A stretch of 64,000 nucleotides of DNA from Tretioscincus oriximinensis (GCA_022410635.1 JAJVDF010000261.1:600227-664226); one strand, 5' to 3'. Shown: positions 21,776-33,545, counted from the stretch's first letter. The notes: generated from the sequence alone by a model not told the origin. Program-made: numbers and translations.

Positions 21776-22024
21776 TCTCAAATAAGAAGTAGAGAAGAAG
21801 GGAGAGAAGCAGAAAAAGGATCTGTTTATAATTTTATGTAGATATTATTCACATGTATTTTATACACATACTTTTGTATGTTGATATTTAATGTATTGTG
21901 TATGATGATATTTTAGTAATAGAAATATGTGTTTATAGGCTTTTGTAGTTTTTTTTAAATTTAGTTTATATGCAACAGGTGAACTTTATTGTTTGATATT
22001 GTTTTGTGCTGACTAGTCATTTTT

Positions 22025-22070
22025 TTTGGTCATTTCAGGAATAGTGCCTGTTGCTCCATCAGAGGCAGTT
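22025..22070 (-). mobile_element. Tiny CR1/L2-like LINE fragment
   Basis: 'gtcatttcaggaatagtgcc' followed by 'tgttgctccatcagaggcag' matches an internal part of the LINE 3' UTR at 21.7 kb. It may be a separate relic or part of one decayed insertion in this cluster. Confidence 0.55.
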
Positions 22071-22592
22071 CTGGGAACTCTGAAGTGCATAAAGATTCAT
22101 TTTCACACATACCTACATAAAACTTCTCAGTACTCAGTATCAGTACTATTTTGATCCTTGCTTCTTTTAGCTGCCTTGCTCCATCACACAAAATGGATAC
22201 CGACCACTACAGCAAGAATCCAAATCAATGCCCTAAGGTGGTGGCTGTTCTGCCTTTTGGCTGAATTCAAGTGGAAGAGGCTACCATTTGCATGCTCAGC
22301 TGATTCCAGAATATCTATTATAACTGTTATTACATTCCTGCATTCTAAAACAGAGAACAGGCCATCCTCAAAAATAAGTATTTTGTATTGAATCCAGAGG
22401 TTTTCTCCTTATGCTGACCACATGCCCACCATGTCTGCATTAGCAGAGCAAGAAGTTTTCTGCAAAAATAGCACAGGTTAGAATTACTCCTGTCAACATT
22501 GTGAAGAAAGATATGGTGTCAGAGGATGACTCATGGTTCATCCTGGATCCTAGCAACAGTTCCGTAGGATGTGAGAATGGCTTACTTTGATG

Positions 22593-22765
22593 TTGAGGAG
22601 ACTTGCTGGATCAGGCCACAACCCATCTAGCCCAATATCTGTTTCACACATATGGCCCACCAATTGTTTCAGGGTATTCTCAATCAAAAGACAAAGATAA
22701 AATATTCACCTGCTCTTGAATCCCTACAGATTACCTTTAGAGACTTCCTGTCAGCTAGGATAGTG
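22593..22765 (-). mobile_element. CR1/L2-like LINE 3' UTR fragment
   Basis: 'gcttgctggatcagg'-type opening, here 'acttgctggatcaggccaca', then 'ctgtttcacacatatggccc' and 'ttcacctgctcttgaatccc'. A diverged copy of the same 3' UTR, missing the terminal repeats. Confidence 0.7.
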
Positions 22766-22769
22766 CAAC

Positions 22770-23850
22770 CATATGACCAGAAGTCTGTCCAACCCATTCC
22801 CGGACTGGAATTTGCTGGGGAATGACAAAGAAGACTAAGGGGTGAAAAAAGGTCAGCAACACTTTCATCTCCTTCTGAATCATGGCTTTGACTTCAGAAA
22901 TATACATATATATTTCTTCCCAGTAAATGAGTAAAGATCTACAATCATGCAGAATGAAATGTCAGCCAAAATATGATGCATGTGAGGTCCAGATGCAAAG
23001 AACAAGTCTGTTTTTCCCCACTCAGCATCTGGCTTGTTTTCACTGGAAAATAAACTTTGATGCCATATTGGATACCAAGAGAGATTCACCATCTCCTGTG
23101 AGCATAACAAACCTTCTTTAACAGTTGAGGAGGATTTCTTCTGGCTGATATTTTTCCATATGTCAGCTTTCAGTTTACCTGCTTTATTCGGGCAGCTTTT
23201 AAGATTAGAAAGTGTTATGTCCCATGAATTTATACCCAAGTTCAAATCTGTGACAATTTTATTGTAATTTTAATGTTTTGTATTTTACTACTTTTGTTAT
23301 GGCAATGACTGCAACAATATACATTTATTGACTTATTTAACAGTCTCCCTTTCTGTAGGAAACATCAGAATTTTATATCTGAGAGGACAAACTCAATTAC
23401 AGATCACAGATCCCAAGTTCAGTTGCTGTGCTTGCTTTGCAAGCTAAGAACCATTTGTACACTTCAAAACTGCAATTATAGCTTTCTAGGAGGGAAATGG
23501 CAGATGCAGGACCTCTGATCAAGGTTACCTTTAGACCATTTTCAATTCATTTTCTGTCTTGAGGATTGAACTTAATCCATATTTATTTATTTATTACTAC
23601 ATTCCTTTCTTTGGCACGGAAGATGGACAGAAAATGGTTTAATATAAAGGTGTGGCCACTTTGCCAGAGTGTGATCCTTGCACTACGAGCAAAGGGAATT
23701 TAATCCCCCTTATATTGTGACCCTAGTTTATATTAGTTCCCATCTCTATATTTGCTGTATTCCATTGGTGACTGTGGAAGAATTCTTTTCTATACAAATA
23801 CAGTAACGGCAGAAGGATATAGGAACTGAGACAACATAGCAATTTAGAAA
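22770..23850. other. Gene-free stretch
   Basis: A 121-codon minus frame (23245-22880) has no recognised domain and its plus-strand shadow is equally open over 64 codons, which argues for chance. A short TTTA tract at 23583-23595 may mark an old LINE tail. Confidence 0.4.
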
Positions 23851-23855
23851 AATCC

Positions 23856-24164
23856 AAGAAGAAGAAGAAGAACTTGGTTCTTATACCCCACTTTTCTCAG
23901 CTTTCAAAGGGACTCAAAGCGGCTTACAAGGATATTTTGCCCGAAGGCTTACATTCTATCTTCCCCACCAGGCTATGGTGGTTCCCATGTATCTACTTGC
24001 AGTCAATTGCAATTTCTTGCAATTCATGCTTTCGAATAGCTGGGTTGGCTAGAGCTGCAGGCTAGTGGAAGGTGTTCACCCCTCCCCACTTCCAACACAG
24101 GGCTTCGAAACCCGATCTCCCAGGCGAGAGACGAATTCCTAAACAACTGAGCTATCTGTGCCTG
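23856..24164 (-). mobile_element. tRNA-headed SINE, well-preserved minus-strand copy
   Basis: From the tail end: (AAG)n, 'aacttggttcttatacccca', 'aaagggactcaaagcggctt', 'acattctatcttccccacca', 'gatctacttgcagtcaattg'-like text, then a tRNA-related head. Read on the minus strand, the A-box 'gatagctcag' lies at 24147-24156 and the B-box 'ggtttcgaagcc' at 24101-24112, spaced as in a tRNA-derived pol III promoter. The 3' part has the form of Bov-B-type tails of Sauria SINEs, but the head differs from the 'gagagccagtt' head at 10.3 kb. Confidence 0.85.
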
Positions 24165-24849
24165 GACTCAATCCAGGTGAAAACCCAATACCTGCTTGAC
24201 AATTCTATTTGTTTCATTGATAATTCCATGAATGTTATCTTTTCCAATTTGACACCACACTAAGGTTACTTCCATACGGAGATGAAAGTGCCTTGTGCTA
24301 TATAATGACACAATAATCTTTTGTCATTACGTTTATACCAAGCATATTACTGCATGTCCACCATATTGCTCCCTCCGTATTCCGCTCTGTTTCTAGACCT
24401 GTGCTTTGCATTTCGCCTCACATCTAAATCTATAACTTTTACAGTAGTTTAAAAAGCATTGGTTAGTTGCTTCCAAGGTTCTCCTTAACCTGAGTGTCAC
24501 TTAAATAATACCATCTTCCTTTTTCCATATGTGGAATTAAGGGTTTGCAAAAAATCTTCTCTCCTGTGAGTAATTTTTGTATCCCTCTGGGGAAAAGGCA
24601 ATCTACAGCTGAACATGTGAACATGGAAGAGTAATTCCTTTGGGTATTGATTTGATGCGCTTTCGCAGATCTGCCAAATTTGAAAATACGCCAGGACTTC
24701 TGTATTTTTAAGATTGCATTATGAAAAGTGAGCCAAGATCCCTATAGCTTCAGTAGGGGAAAAAATCCTCCTTTTACTAATTTACTAAAGGCAATGGAAT
24801 TCTGGCCCCTTTCCAACATGGCAGTGTCTTCATTTCTCTGTTCTTGGAG

Positions 24850-25095
24850 GTGAGAAGAACTGAAGCATGCAAGAGGGGCCTTCTCTGCGGTGTCCTCACA
24901 AGTTTGGAATAGCCGCCACTCACAACTTTTTATGGGTTTTGCTGCCTGATTAAAACTTTCCCATTGAGACCTTTGTTTTCTACTTCCTGATAATAATCCT
25001 GTCCAAGAAAGGTATGTTTTATTATACTGTTATAGAGTAAAATCTGTTTAACTACCTGTTTTTATTACCTTGGGAACTTCAGATCAAGAATGGGA
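24850..25095 (+). mobile_element. L2-type LINE 3' end
   Basis: The blocks 'gaggggccttctctgcggtg', 'tttggaatagccgccactca', 'aaactttcccattgagacct' and a terminal 'accttgggaacttc' correspond in order to the L2 ORF2 end and 3' UTR as I know them in squamates. It is diverged and followed directly by a (CA)n tract, a common tail-derived configuration. Confidence 0.55.
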
Positions 25096-25107
25096 TACAT
25101 CTATGAT

Positions 25108-25180
25108 AGACAGACAGACACACACACACACACACAGACACACATACAGACTCACACTGACTCTCACACACACACACAAA
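25108..25180. repeat. (CA)n microsatellite
   Basis: Interrupted 'cagaca' and 'cacaca' runs. Antisense 'CVCVC' frames here are compositional. Confidence 0.9.
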
Positions 25181-25290
25181 TAAAAAATAAAAATAAACAG
25201 ATAAGCCTGTCTCTTATTGTGGTGAAGTTTAGGTTGAAACACATATTGAATGCTGAAAAAAACCTGGGATCTTCTTTTAAACAAACAAGA

Positions 25291-25472
25291 TCATAGAATC
25301 ATAGAATGATAGAATCATAGAGTTGGAAGGGACCTCCAGGGTCATCGGGTCCAACCCCCTGCTCGATGCAGGATTCATTAAACCATCCCAGACAGATGAC
25401 TGTCCAGTCTCTGTTTGAAAACTTCCAGGGAAGGCGAACTCACCAACCCCTGCATGAGTAGATCATTCCAGA
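25291..25472 (-). mobile_element. CR1 3' end, minus strand
   Basis: 'tcatagaatcatagaatgat' marks the reversed CR1 terminus (octamer-type ATTCTATG repeats), followed by 'ttggaagggacctccagggt', 'ccaaccccctgctcgatgca' and 'ttgaaaacttccagggaagg'. Strong match to amniote CR1. The distal edge runs into a small perfect hairpin (25451-25464 facing 25473-25486). Confidence 0.9.
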
Positions 25473-25489
25473 GATCTACTCATGCACAA

Positions 25490-26310
25490 ACAACAAAAGA
25501 ACAAACTCATAAAAAAAATCCTGACTCTTTGCAAACCTTCCACTGGCAATTTTGCTAGGCAGAACAGCGTCATTCTGCCCTTTTTGTGCTGTTTGTTGTC
25601 AGATTCTATTACACTGGCTCCCACCTTTTTTCCCTCCCTGCCCGCTGAGACACATTTTCTTTCCCCTGTGCTGTGTTGGAAGATTATATTCCTTGGTGGT
25701 TCAGAGTGGCAAAGATGAGGAGGATGACAAGATCAAAGGAGTTTCTCGGCTTTGAACAGATTATTTCTGGCCACTGCTCAAGACCTGCAAAGACCAATCC
25801 ATCCATCTTACTCAAACAATGTTTCAAAATCTGGTCATCCAACTCTTACGCTGGAGTTTTTCCCTTTTAACTTTATATGGCATACAGCCTTCTTTGATTT
25901 CATCTCATTAGTGGAGAATTAAATGCTGCGCTTTAATATGTATAAACACGCACACAGCCCAGTCTCAAAGGTACACACGTTTATTAGGGAAGGGCAATAC
26001 AGTTATGCAGTGCATAATGAACCCTGCACATAAGTCAGCTATTTGCAGTTATAATGGCTATGATACATTCATGATCTGGCTCATTTTGATTGAATTCTGG
26101 AAATATGAAGCGCCATGTATTTGGTTTGATCTGAATACACTTGAACAAAAACTTTGGCCAAACGTAGGCAAAAAACAGGAGGCATTCTATGTAGGAAATT
26201 CCAGGATGGTTAATCCATTCAGTTACAGTGAAAGCCAGTTTGCAGGTAAACCTCCAGTCAAGACTGGCAGATCCCAGGTGTTCCCCAGACCATTCCCCAA
26301 AAGAACTATG
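25490..26310. other. Gene-free stretch upstream of a LINE
   Basis: A 78-codon plus frame (25482-25718) and a 128-codon plus frame (26005-26391) lie here. The end of the second runs into the LINE at 26.3 kb. The 5' part has no motif that I recognise, although the LINE may extend further left than annotated. Confidence 0.4.
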
Positions 26311-26319
26311 GAAGCATCT

Positions 26320-28060
26320 AGAAACCAGCATTCTGAATATCTTTCAGAAGCTCTAGGGGTTACCTCAAAGAAGAAATACTGGTTTGATTAAAACAACATG
26401 AATATACAGAAATGTCTACGCAAAGAGATCTTTGCACACCATCAAGCTCACCTTGTTCAACAAGAAAGAAACTTTCCAACTCAAACACTGCAACTTCCAG
26501 CACAAGCTTCATGAGATCCAGAACTGGTGGGTGAACCTGGCACAGAGAATTCAGCCTTGCACAGTCACAGATGAGTGCAGAGTTATATGAAGCCTTGACG
26601 GCAGTGTATGATTTCTCTTACCAGACCCAAAGTTCCCTAGGCAGCACAAATGGTCAAATATTTTTCACAAATAAGTCACCTATCCAGAACCAATTGTTGA
26701 ACATTTCCAAACTCTCTTCAGCACCAACTGTACAATCCACGAATCAGCAATCCATCACATTCCAAAACAGCCAATGAAAAGAGAACTAGACGAGTTCCCT
26801 ACCCTTGAAGAAACTATAGAGGCCATTAACCAACTGAATAGCGGCAAGGCAGCAGGTGTTGATGGAATTTCACCTGAGATCTGGAAGCATGGAGGTATAG
26901 CACTACATACTAAGCATTGTGAATTCTTCTCCTGCTGCTGGGATGAAGGCAAAGTACAACAGGACCTTTATGCTAATGTCATCAACACTCTATACAAGAA
27001 CAAAGGAGAAAGCTTTGACTGCTCCAACTATCGAGAGATAACCCTACTTTTCATCACAGAAAAACATCTTCACAAAAATAGTCTTGAACAGACTGGTGTC
27101 GACTATTGCAGAAGAACTGCTCTCAGAGAGCCAATGTGACTTTAGAGATAACAGAAACACCACTGGCATGATATTCATACAGGCAATTCCAAGAGAAATG
27201 CAGAGAATAAAACAAGGCACAAAACAACACACAACGAATGTATGTGACATTCATTGACCTTACTAAAGCATTTGGTACAGTAAGTAGAAAAGACCTGTGG
27301 CAAATTCTGGAACAACTAGGATGTCCCCCAAAGCTCCTCATGATCATCCAACTACATGAAGATCACAATGGTCAAATCAAATACAGCAGTGACCTCTTCA
27401 AATTCTTCTCAATACACCATGGTATCAAGCAAAGCTGTATACATGCACCAGCGCTCTTCACAGCCTTCTTCAGCATTTTACTCCAAAGGGTCACAGCAGA
27501 TCTGAATGATGAGAATGGGATCTATATTCAATCCCGCACAGATGTCAATTTGTTCTACCTAAGGTGACCAAGGCTATGAAACAACTTATTTGAGATATAG
27601 TCTTTGCTGCTGCTGCCCTTGTTTCTCATTTAGAGACAACTCTGATTTGCTCCTGATTTGCTGGAGCTGCTGACTTCTTTGGTCTAGAAGTTAGCTTGAG
27701 GAAGACAGGAGTCCTACATCAGCCTGCACTTCAGGAAGTTTACCACCCTCCACAATCACGATCAGTGAAACAGAGATGAAGACAATTCAGCTATCTGGGA
27801 TGCATTATCTCAGATGTCAAGATTGACAACGAGATTGATAACAAGCAAAGGAACACAGTGCATTTGGTAGAGTATATAAAAGAGTCTGGAAAAACAAACA
27901 CCTGAAAAAAGCTTGATGATTAGTATGTGCAGTGCTGTGGTTCTGTTCACTCTCCTGTATGGGTCTGAGATGTGGCTCATTTAAAGTCAATAATCTGCAA
28001 CTTCTTGAGCATTTCCTACCGTAATGCCTCTGCACCATCTTGCACATCTCTTTGTTTCCC
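26320..28060 (+). mobile_element. Broken LINE with endonuclease end and reverse transcriptase
   Basis: Stretches in several plus-strand frames reconstruct the order of one LINE ORF2: 'KYWFD' (near 26.38 kb), a linker with 'FYEAL'-type text, 'ELDEFPTLEETIEAINQLNS' at 26.78 kb, 'NYREITLL', the palm, and a C-terminal 'YLGxxISDxxKIDNEIDN'-like block near 27.8 kb, followed by 'LLYGSEMW' near 27.96 kb. It is distinct from the CR1/L2-like family above. The clade is uncertain among LINEs carrying this 'GKAAGVDGISPE' signature. Stops and frameshifts make it inactive. Confidence 0.8.
26774..27620 (+). pseudogene. Reverse transcriptase domain, catalytic box lost
   Basis: A frame of 121 codons from 26774 carries 'NSGKAAGVDGISPEIW' and 'LYKNKGESFDCSNYRE', fingers-side motifs of LINE reverse transcriptase. 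A second frame from 27238 carries 'FIDLTKAF' at 27250-27273, including the first catalytic Asp, and the 'GIKQSCIHAPALF' block at 27421-27459. In the third frame the F-A-D-D box position reads F-A-A-A-A-L (27603-27620), so the Asp pair is gone. Function is therefore excluded twice, by frame breaks and by active-site loss. Confidence 0.8.
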
Positions 28061-28069
28061 CCATTGCAA

Positions 28070-28925
28070 AAATGAGGCCATACTTGGTTTGGTGGAAGTA
28101 AATATAAAAAGTGCATTTGCATTCACAGGAATAGAAATTATTGTATGCCAGGGCCAGAGTGGTAAAAAGTTTGCCCATGCCTTTCTAAAGTCAGGATCAG
28201 TGGGTATGGCTATTATAGACCCATTGGTCCTAATGACATTCAGGCAAGTTAGAAAGAACCTTAGATTGCAACCAGTTAGACTATATTCAGTAAGAACAAC
28301 AGAACGATCAGAAAACCGAAATGATGACTGCTCTACTACATAAATATATCCATGTGGTTTCCTTGGCAAGGATGCAACATGATCTAACTAACAATACTGA
28401 CTTTTAGGAGATGTTAGGGATATAACCTGCATCATTCTGCTTTCTATTTATTTTTAAATTGGCCCATGATCACCCCACAGTTAACAAAGAAAAAAACCTT
28501 CTTGCCACCAAAGTAAAAGCAGTAGCCAGTTGGCATCCTTCACTTTGCTCCCCTTCCAAGTGTTCATAGCTCTCAACTGAGTTCATGTTCTTGCATCCCC
28601 AACAGCCAGCATCAATTATGAACTTTCTGATAGTTCAAAGATGGAACCACAATAGCTTCCAGACCTTCAAAGCTGCTACTAGAGCATCAAACTAGAATTC
28701 TTTATACCACATATTATATTTTTTAAAATAACAGGATGCTGTAGTTTCAGCAGCTCCACTGGAAAGCTGTACTTCCTGTCTCAACATCTCCATTCACTTA
28801 GGAATCATTACTTGAATAACTTCATAACCAACATCATGCAATCTTTTCTCTTCTCCCTCTTTTGTGTCATTATTTTCTATGGCTATATGGAGAACATGAT
28901 ATCAGTAATACAAGGATGGAGACAC
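28070..28925. other. Gene-free stretch downstream of the LINE
   Basis: Frames of 123 (plus, 27972-28343) and 117 codons (minus, 28369-28016) overlap on opposite strands and have no recognised domain. I treat them as chance. Confidence 0.45.
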
Positions 28926-28927
28926 GA

Positions 28928-29060
28928 TGGTTGTTTCCACATGGTTTATTAAACCTGATCACAGAGATCTAAAGCCTTTTTTGCACTAGGTTTTATCTTG
29001 GAATAGAGGCCTTTCATCCACATGCCAGTGTAGACTGACATTATATAATAAGCCCTACTT
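28928..29060. repeat. Single arm of the hairpin family seen at 34.98 kb
   Basis: 'agccttttttgcactaggtt', 'ttatcttggaatag' and 'catccacatgccagtgtaga' follow the same order as the right arm (minus sense) of the palindrome at 34981-35162. The opposite arm is missing or decayed. Confidence 0.5.
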
Positions 29061-29160
29061 TTAGTGATGGACAAAGAAGTGAAATGAAGGCAGTCCAAAT
29101 TGTGTAATTTTGGTAACTCATTCCAATATTGTGCAGAGTAGTTTGTGTTGTGTGGACAAT

Positions 29161-29411
29161 GAAGTAGTAGCAGAAGCAGCAGTAGTAGTTTATACCCCAC
29201 TTTTCTCAGTCAAGAAGGATTCAAACCAGCTTACATAACTTGCTGTTCTCTTCCATAACTTACACCTTGTAAAGTAGTTGGGGCTGAGGGAACTCCAAAG
29301 AATTGTGACTATCCCATGGCCACCCAGCTAGCTTCAAGTAGAAAAGTGTGAAATTGAACTGGGGGTCTCTCAGATAAGAATAAGACATTCTAACCCCAAG
29401 ACCTGGCTGAA
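29161..29411 (-). mobile_element. Sauria-type SINE, diverged, minus strand
   Basis: An AGC/AGT microsatellite is followed by 'tataccccacttttctcagt', 'ggctgagggaactccaaaga', 'attgtgactatcccatggcc' and a head region 'ctcagataagaataagacat'. Reversed, this is the Sauria SINE order (tRNA-like head, then body, then 'aaaagtggggtata' tail), similar to the copy at 47.97-48.21 kb. The promoter boxes are degenerate. Confidence 0.7.
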
Positions 29412-29414
29412 TCA

Positions 29415-30600
29415 TAGTTTCTTTTTCTCATTATAATCTGTGTAGTGCATGCATCTACACTAAACCTTTCCCTTTTCCCTAACTATTGGAACGCTGGTTT
29501 CCCTAACTGGCAGGGACAGGCTACACATTGGAGTTTGATTATTCCTTCTTTTGAGAAAGTATCAGCTTTTCCTGTACCATGTTAGCCTGACTGAAAACTG
29601 GAAGCAGAGAGCAAGGAAATACTTGTATTGCCCTTAGCAGTAAAGCAAAACAGTGTTGTTCTTACCCAAAAGTGAGACCTTAGATAAAATACAGTTAGAA
29701 AGAGAGATTGTAGTGTCTCCTTCACAGTTTCAAGAAGAGTCTGAGAAGCCATCTGTTGGAACTGTATGGAGAAAGGTTACATTCAAACATAGGATTGGGA
29801 CCAAAAATCACCTAGTGGACAAATGACTGAGTCCTTGTTGTGACAGATTCGTTTCACTGCCCCATCCCATGTCATTTTAGACCCTTAAATTAATTTCAGG
29901 GGTCTTCACTTGGCTTTTCAACCTCAACAGAGTTCCCCAAGCATACAAACATAGATTTTGTTACTTATGGCTATGGGCTTTCACAAACCAATGCATAAAA
30001 TTCTACATTTAAAGAATATTTAAAAAAAATAAATGAAAGAATTCCCAGGAGCACCCAACAATGCTTTGATTACTTATGTGGAGTCTGAAAACTATTGCCC
30101 AAGCAACAATAGTAAATAGAACTACATTATGAGACCTATTTAGATAACAACATTAACACAACAAGCTTATGGAACTGCAGTTCATTAAAATGAACTGTAG
30201 ATGCTCCTGTACCACCTGCAGCCTACCTTGGAGCAAGTGAGCACTTCCCAAAAATATGGAACTTCCTCTCTGCAGAATGTGACTGCCAACATTATTCCTT
30301 TTTATGGGTGGAGCTGCATCATGATTGTTCACGTTGTAGTTGTTTAGATGTTGGACACAAACCTAGGTTTGCTTGGGGAACCCTGGGTATGCCCTGGGTA
30401 TTTCTGTCCAGTCAATTTTTGTTGAACTGTTATTTGGCAAAAATATACTATAGTACTGCTTTATTAGACAGTCAGTGACATCAGCAAACTCGTTATATTT
30501 ATTTATTTATTTTCAGTTCTCTCCTGTTCGATTCTCGAAGGTCTTGGGGAGAGTGTTGTCATTTAATCATGTTCAGCATCTAAAGAAGTAGACTAATCTT
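29415..30600. other. Gene-free stretch
   Basis: No recognised coding. A TTTA tract at 30497-30511 with 'agttctctcctgttcgattc' after it may be an old retroelement tail. Confidence 0.45.
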
Positions 30601-30604
30601 TGGA

Positions 30605-30705
30605 AACTCATGCTGCCTATCTTTTTCTTGTTAGTCTCCAAAGTGCTATACAAGGTAAGACTCCCTTGGTAGATTTTCTAGACCCAGATTAACATGGCTA
30701 TCTTT
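30605..30705. repeat. Old relative of the fold-back family
   Basis: 'aaactcatgctgcctatctt', 'tttcttgttagtctccaaag' and 'tgctatacaaggtaagact' follow the order of the 11.45 kb relic, with 'cagattaacatggctatctt' at the end matching the reversed terminal 'aacacggctatttctctga' of the full elements. The internal hairpin is absent. Confidence 0.5.
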
Positions 30706-31824
30706 TTGAAATCATCTTCAGTTTTGTGACCCTATGGACCTTTTTCCTTCATCTTCCAAAGTCTCTTCTAGTTCATATTTGTTGCTTTCACAACACCATC
30801 CATCCATCCAGTGCTATGAATAGAGTTAACTGTTTCGATGAAGCTGAGACAGATCTTATTAGAACCTTAAGAGAAGCTGGAATTTTGAAAAGAGGTTGCG
30901 GAAGAAAGACAAGTATAGAGAAAATCTGTTTGCCCTAAAGTAAGAGAACAAGCACGTGGTTCTGCTTATATTTTTAAATTGAAAGTTGAATATTTCTCAC
31001 TTCCCAGCCCCTAATCTTCAAACATTAAGTCAGGGAGTTTCTTTCCATGTTGAAAGTGTGGAAATACTTTCCAAACCCTAGTCATCATTAGCAGTATTTT
31101 AAAAATGATTTTATTTTAAGCAATGCAAACACTGTCCCATTAGCAGAGCAAAACAAAAGTCTTTTGTGAAGTATTTGCCCCTAGAGGTCTTGAAAATCTA
31201 TTGCAGATTTGACTAGTTTCTCTTACAATTTCTGACATTTAAAAGAAAACAGAAAGTGGCCTCCTGCCAGGTGGAAGTGAGCAAAAAAGCCAGTTGTCAT
31301 TCGTGTCCAGTTGGATGAAGATGGGATACACAGATTCCTTCCATTTTACACATGATTAATCATGGAATTGCACAGGAGGGAGGAAATTGCAAAAGAGAGG
31401 AAATTTTTATCACGGCAACTAAAGCTGTCTTCACGTAATGAAGGTCATTTATGCACTCATTTCTCATAGGTCTAAGTGATCTGTGTTGTGCTGCAACAAG
31501 ATATGAGATATTACTACAGGTAGAGATTATTTATCCCAGACAACACCCACTAATAAAGCAAAGATGTCATTGATGCTCCATTCCAGGCAATTGACTCTTC
31601 CCTGAAGACACCACCTATCCACTGATTGATCTAGGCATAGGATTGAACAAGGCTATCTCCATATCTGTCCTCTTTGACAACAACATGTTCCCCCTCTTGT
31701 GTCAAAGTTGCAAATGATCAGAGTTGCAAAGTTAGAGTAGTGGAAATGACATTTTTTATGAAAATGTAGTTTCTGTACCGATATAGAAAGAATATCACAT
31801 GATTCTAAGATGCTTATCTTTCAT

Positions 31825-31913
31825 AGTNAGTCTATAACTGGTTCATAAAATAAAACACAGAGAATATTATGTTTTATCTGTGTTTCATTTTATGAACCAG
31901 TTATAGACTAACT
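31825..31913. repeat. 36-bp-arm hairpin
   Basis: 'agtctataactggttcataa' in the left arm (31825-31860) is faced by its complement in the right arm (31878-31913), with one G/A mismatch, one N at 31828 and a 17-base loop. It lies just upstream of a LINE tail fragment. No target duplication was recognised. Confidence 0.7.
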
Positions 31914-31934
31914 TGATGCCGAGGTGACTGAAGA

Positions 31935-32048
31935 ACAAACAGCACTTGTTTTTTTTTATTTTTGTAGTGATGTTTTACTGTTTTTGCCGCCCTGAGACCT
32001 TCGGGTATAGGGCGGGGTATAAGTATAAATAAATAAATAAATAAATAA
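31935..32048 (+). mobile_element. LINE/SINE 3' end fragment with AAATA tail
   Basis: 'tttttgtagtgatgttttac', 'gccgccctgagaccttcggg' and 'tatagggcggggtataagta' are followed by repeated 'taaa'. This is the sense-strand version of the 3' end at 59.04-59.16 kb, and its last 45 bases also form the tail of the SINE at 48.0 kb. It is a very short 3' insertion. Confidence 0.75.
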
Positions 32049-32054
32049 GATCTA

Positions 32055-33180
32055 TAATCCCATCAGAAGTCATATTAAATCTGTCTTCTTGACGATTCTT
32101 ATCTGCTTTTCCTAAGAGCAAGATAACATACAAAAAAGCAGAAGAAGGCTATACTGTGGAGGAGAATCTAATTTCACAGTGGGATGTGCAGAGTTCATTA
32201 ATAACACTAGCAAGCACATTCAAAATGTTTTTTTTTATTTTAATTTTATTATTCTCCAGGAAAAAAAAATAGAAGCAAACTTTTCCTAATTAAAAAGAAA
32301 AAGCACTCAAGCTCCCCATTTGAGTAGAATTAAAACACAAAACACACAAATAATTAGTGCATTGCTGGCTTCTGTTAATGGAAAGACAACATTTTGGTGC
32401 ATCATGCCAAGGCATGTGCTTGTACTAGAATAGCCATCTATCACATGTTTAATTACCATGCTGCCAATCCCCACCCCTGCATGCCCCATCATTTTTGGCT
32501 GAAAGTTTTCCCTGCCTTAGGAATCTAACCCAACTTACCCATATGGTTTGGTCTTTGTGTGCGCCTAAGAATTAGCAAAAACTTAAATTACCCACTCCAC
32601 CCTCTCAGTTTCTATGACTTGTCTTCCTAATATTGCATCACAAAATTTCTCTGATTTATAAAAGACAGGGCTTGGAAGAAAATCAGACAGCAGGCTTTTA
32701 GTAAACACAAAGCGCATTTAACATCTCATGCTTCATTGCAGCAAGTCCTTTTTGTGATACTAGGATGTCTTTTTAATTCATCAATGATCTATTCCTGAAT
32801 TAATATAGGATTCAAAGTTAGCTTCTGCAAGATGTGTTTGGACCATGCTAGCAGCTTCCTGGGATTGTGATGTGTGTTTGCCAAGAAAGCAGCCCCCAAG
32901 AAGTATGGCATCACCAAGGAACACATTAGTCACATGACCTTAGTAGAAGAAACATTCTAGAAGAAAAGCCCTTGGTTACATGAGTGTGCCCTGAAGAATT
33001 CCAGAGGGCGACCACTTTAAAGTCCTCACTTTCTAGATGCAATCATAGAGGTGGTAGCTAGTAGCCTGTCAACCTCTTTTTCATATTAAAGATAATAAAA
33101 TGCTATTCCAAAGTGCATTTAACCTGGATTTTAGTTGCCACATGCTACAGCATATCCTGTAAATTTATGCAGCAGTACCT
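32055..33180. other. Gene-free stretch
   Basis: Unique AT-rich DNA with poly(T)/poly(A) runs near 32.23 kb. No motif was recognised. Confidence 0.45.
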
Positions 33181-33186
33181 TGTTAT

Positions 33187-33545
33187 AGCACGGATAGCTC
33201 AGTCGCTTAGGAATTCGTCTCTCGTCTGGGAGACCTGTGTGGGACATGGGGAGGGGTGTAGCTTTAGCCAACCCAGCTATTCAAAAGCAAGAACTGCAAG
33301 AAATTGCAAGTGACTGCAAGTAGATACATGGAAACCACCACAGCCNGGTGGGGAAGATAGAATGCAAGTTACCCTTCAGGAAAAAATGCCCTTGTAAGCC
33401 GCTTTGAGTCCCTTTGAAAGGTGACCCAGTGCTTCTTCTTTTCCTTCTTGTTCTTGTTGTTCTTGTTGTTCTTGTTGTTCTTCATCTTCATCTTCTTCAT
33501 CTTCTTCTTCATCATCTTCATCCTCATCTTCTTCATCATATTCAG
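33187..33545 (+). mobile_element. tRNA-headed SINE, plus strand, with long CTT tail
   Basis: The head 'gcacggatagctcagtcgct' carries the A-box at 33193-33202. The B-box region has decayed ('acctgtgtggga'). The body contains 'ggggaagatagaatgcaagt' and the end 'gtaagccgctttgagtccct', as in the 62.75 kb copy. The 3' tail has expanded into ~110 bp of CTT/TTCTTG/TCATCT repeats. The paired sense and antisense frames here are microsatellite artefacts. Confidence 0.85.

Noticed and set aside
22880..23245. 121-codon minus-strand frame
   Set aside because: No domain, a plus-strand frame of 64 codons overlaps it, and there is no start context or conservation evidence.
25084..25296. Cysteine/valine-rich minus frame resembling a hydrophobic peptide
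   Set aside because: It is a translation of the (CA)n microsatellite.
26005..26391. 128-codon plus frame as a host gene
   Set aside because: Its 3' end grades into LINE ORF2 linker sequence ('KYWFD'). The 5' half has an antisense 98-codon frame and no motif.
27972..28369. Overlapping 123-codon plus and 117-codon minus frames
   Set aside because: Mutually antisense, no domain, located just downstream of a dead LINE.
33188..33250. Functional tRNA gene suggested by A-box 'gatagctcag'
   Set aside because: The B-box is decayed, no cloverleaf can be completed, and the same head is repeated in other SINE copies with LINE-type tails.
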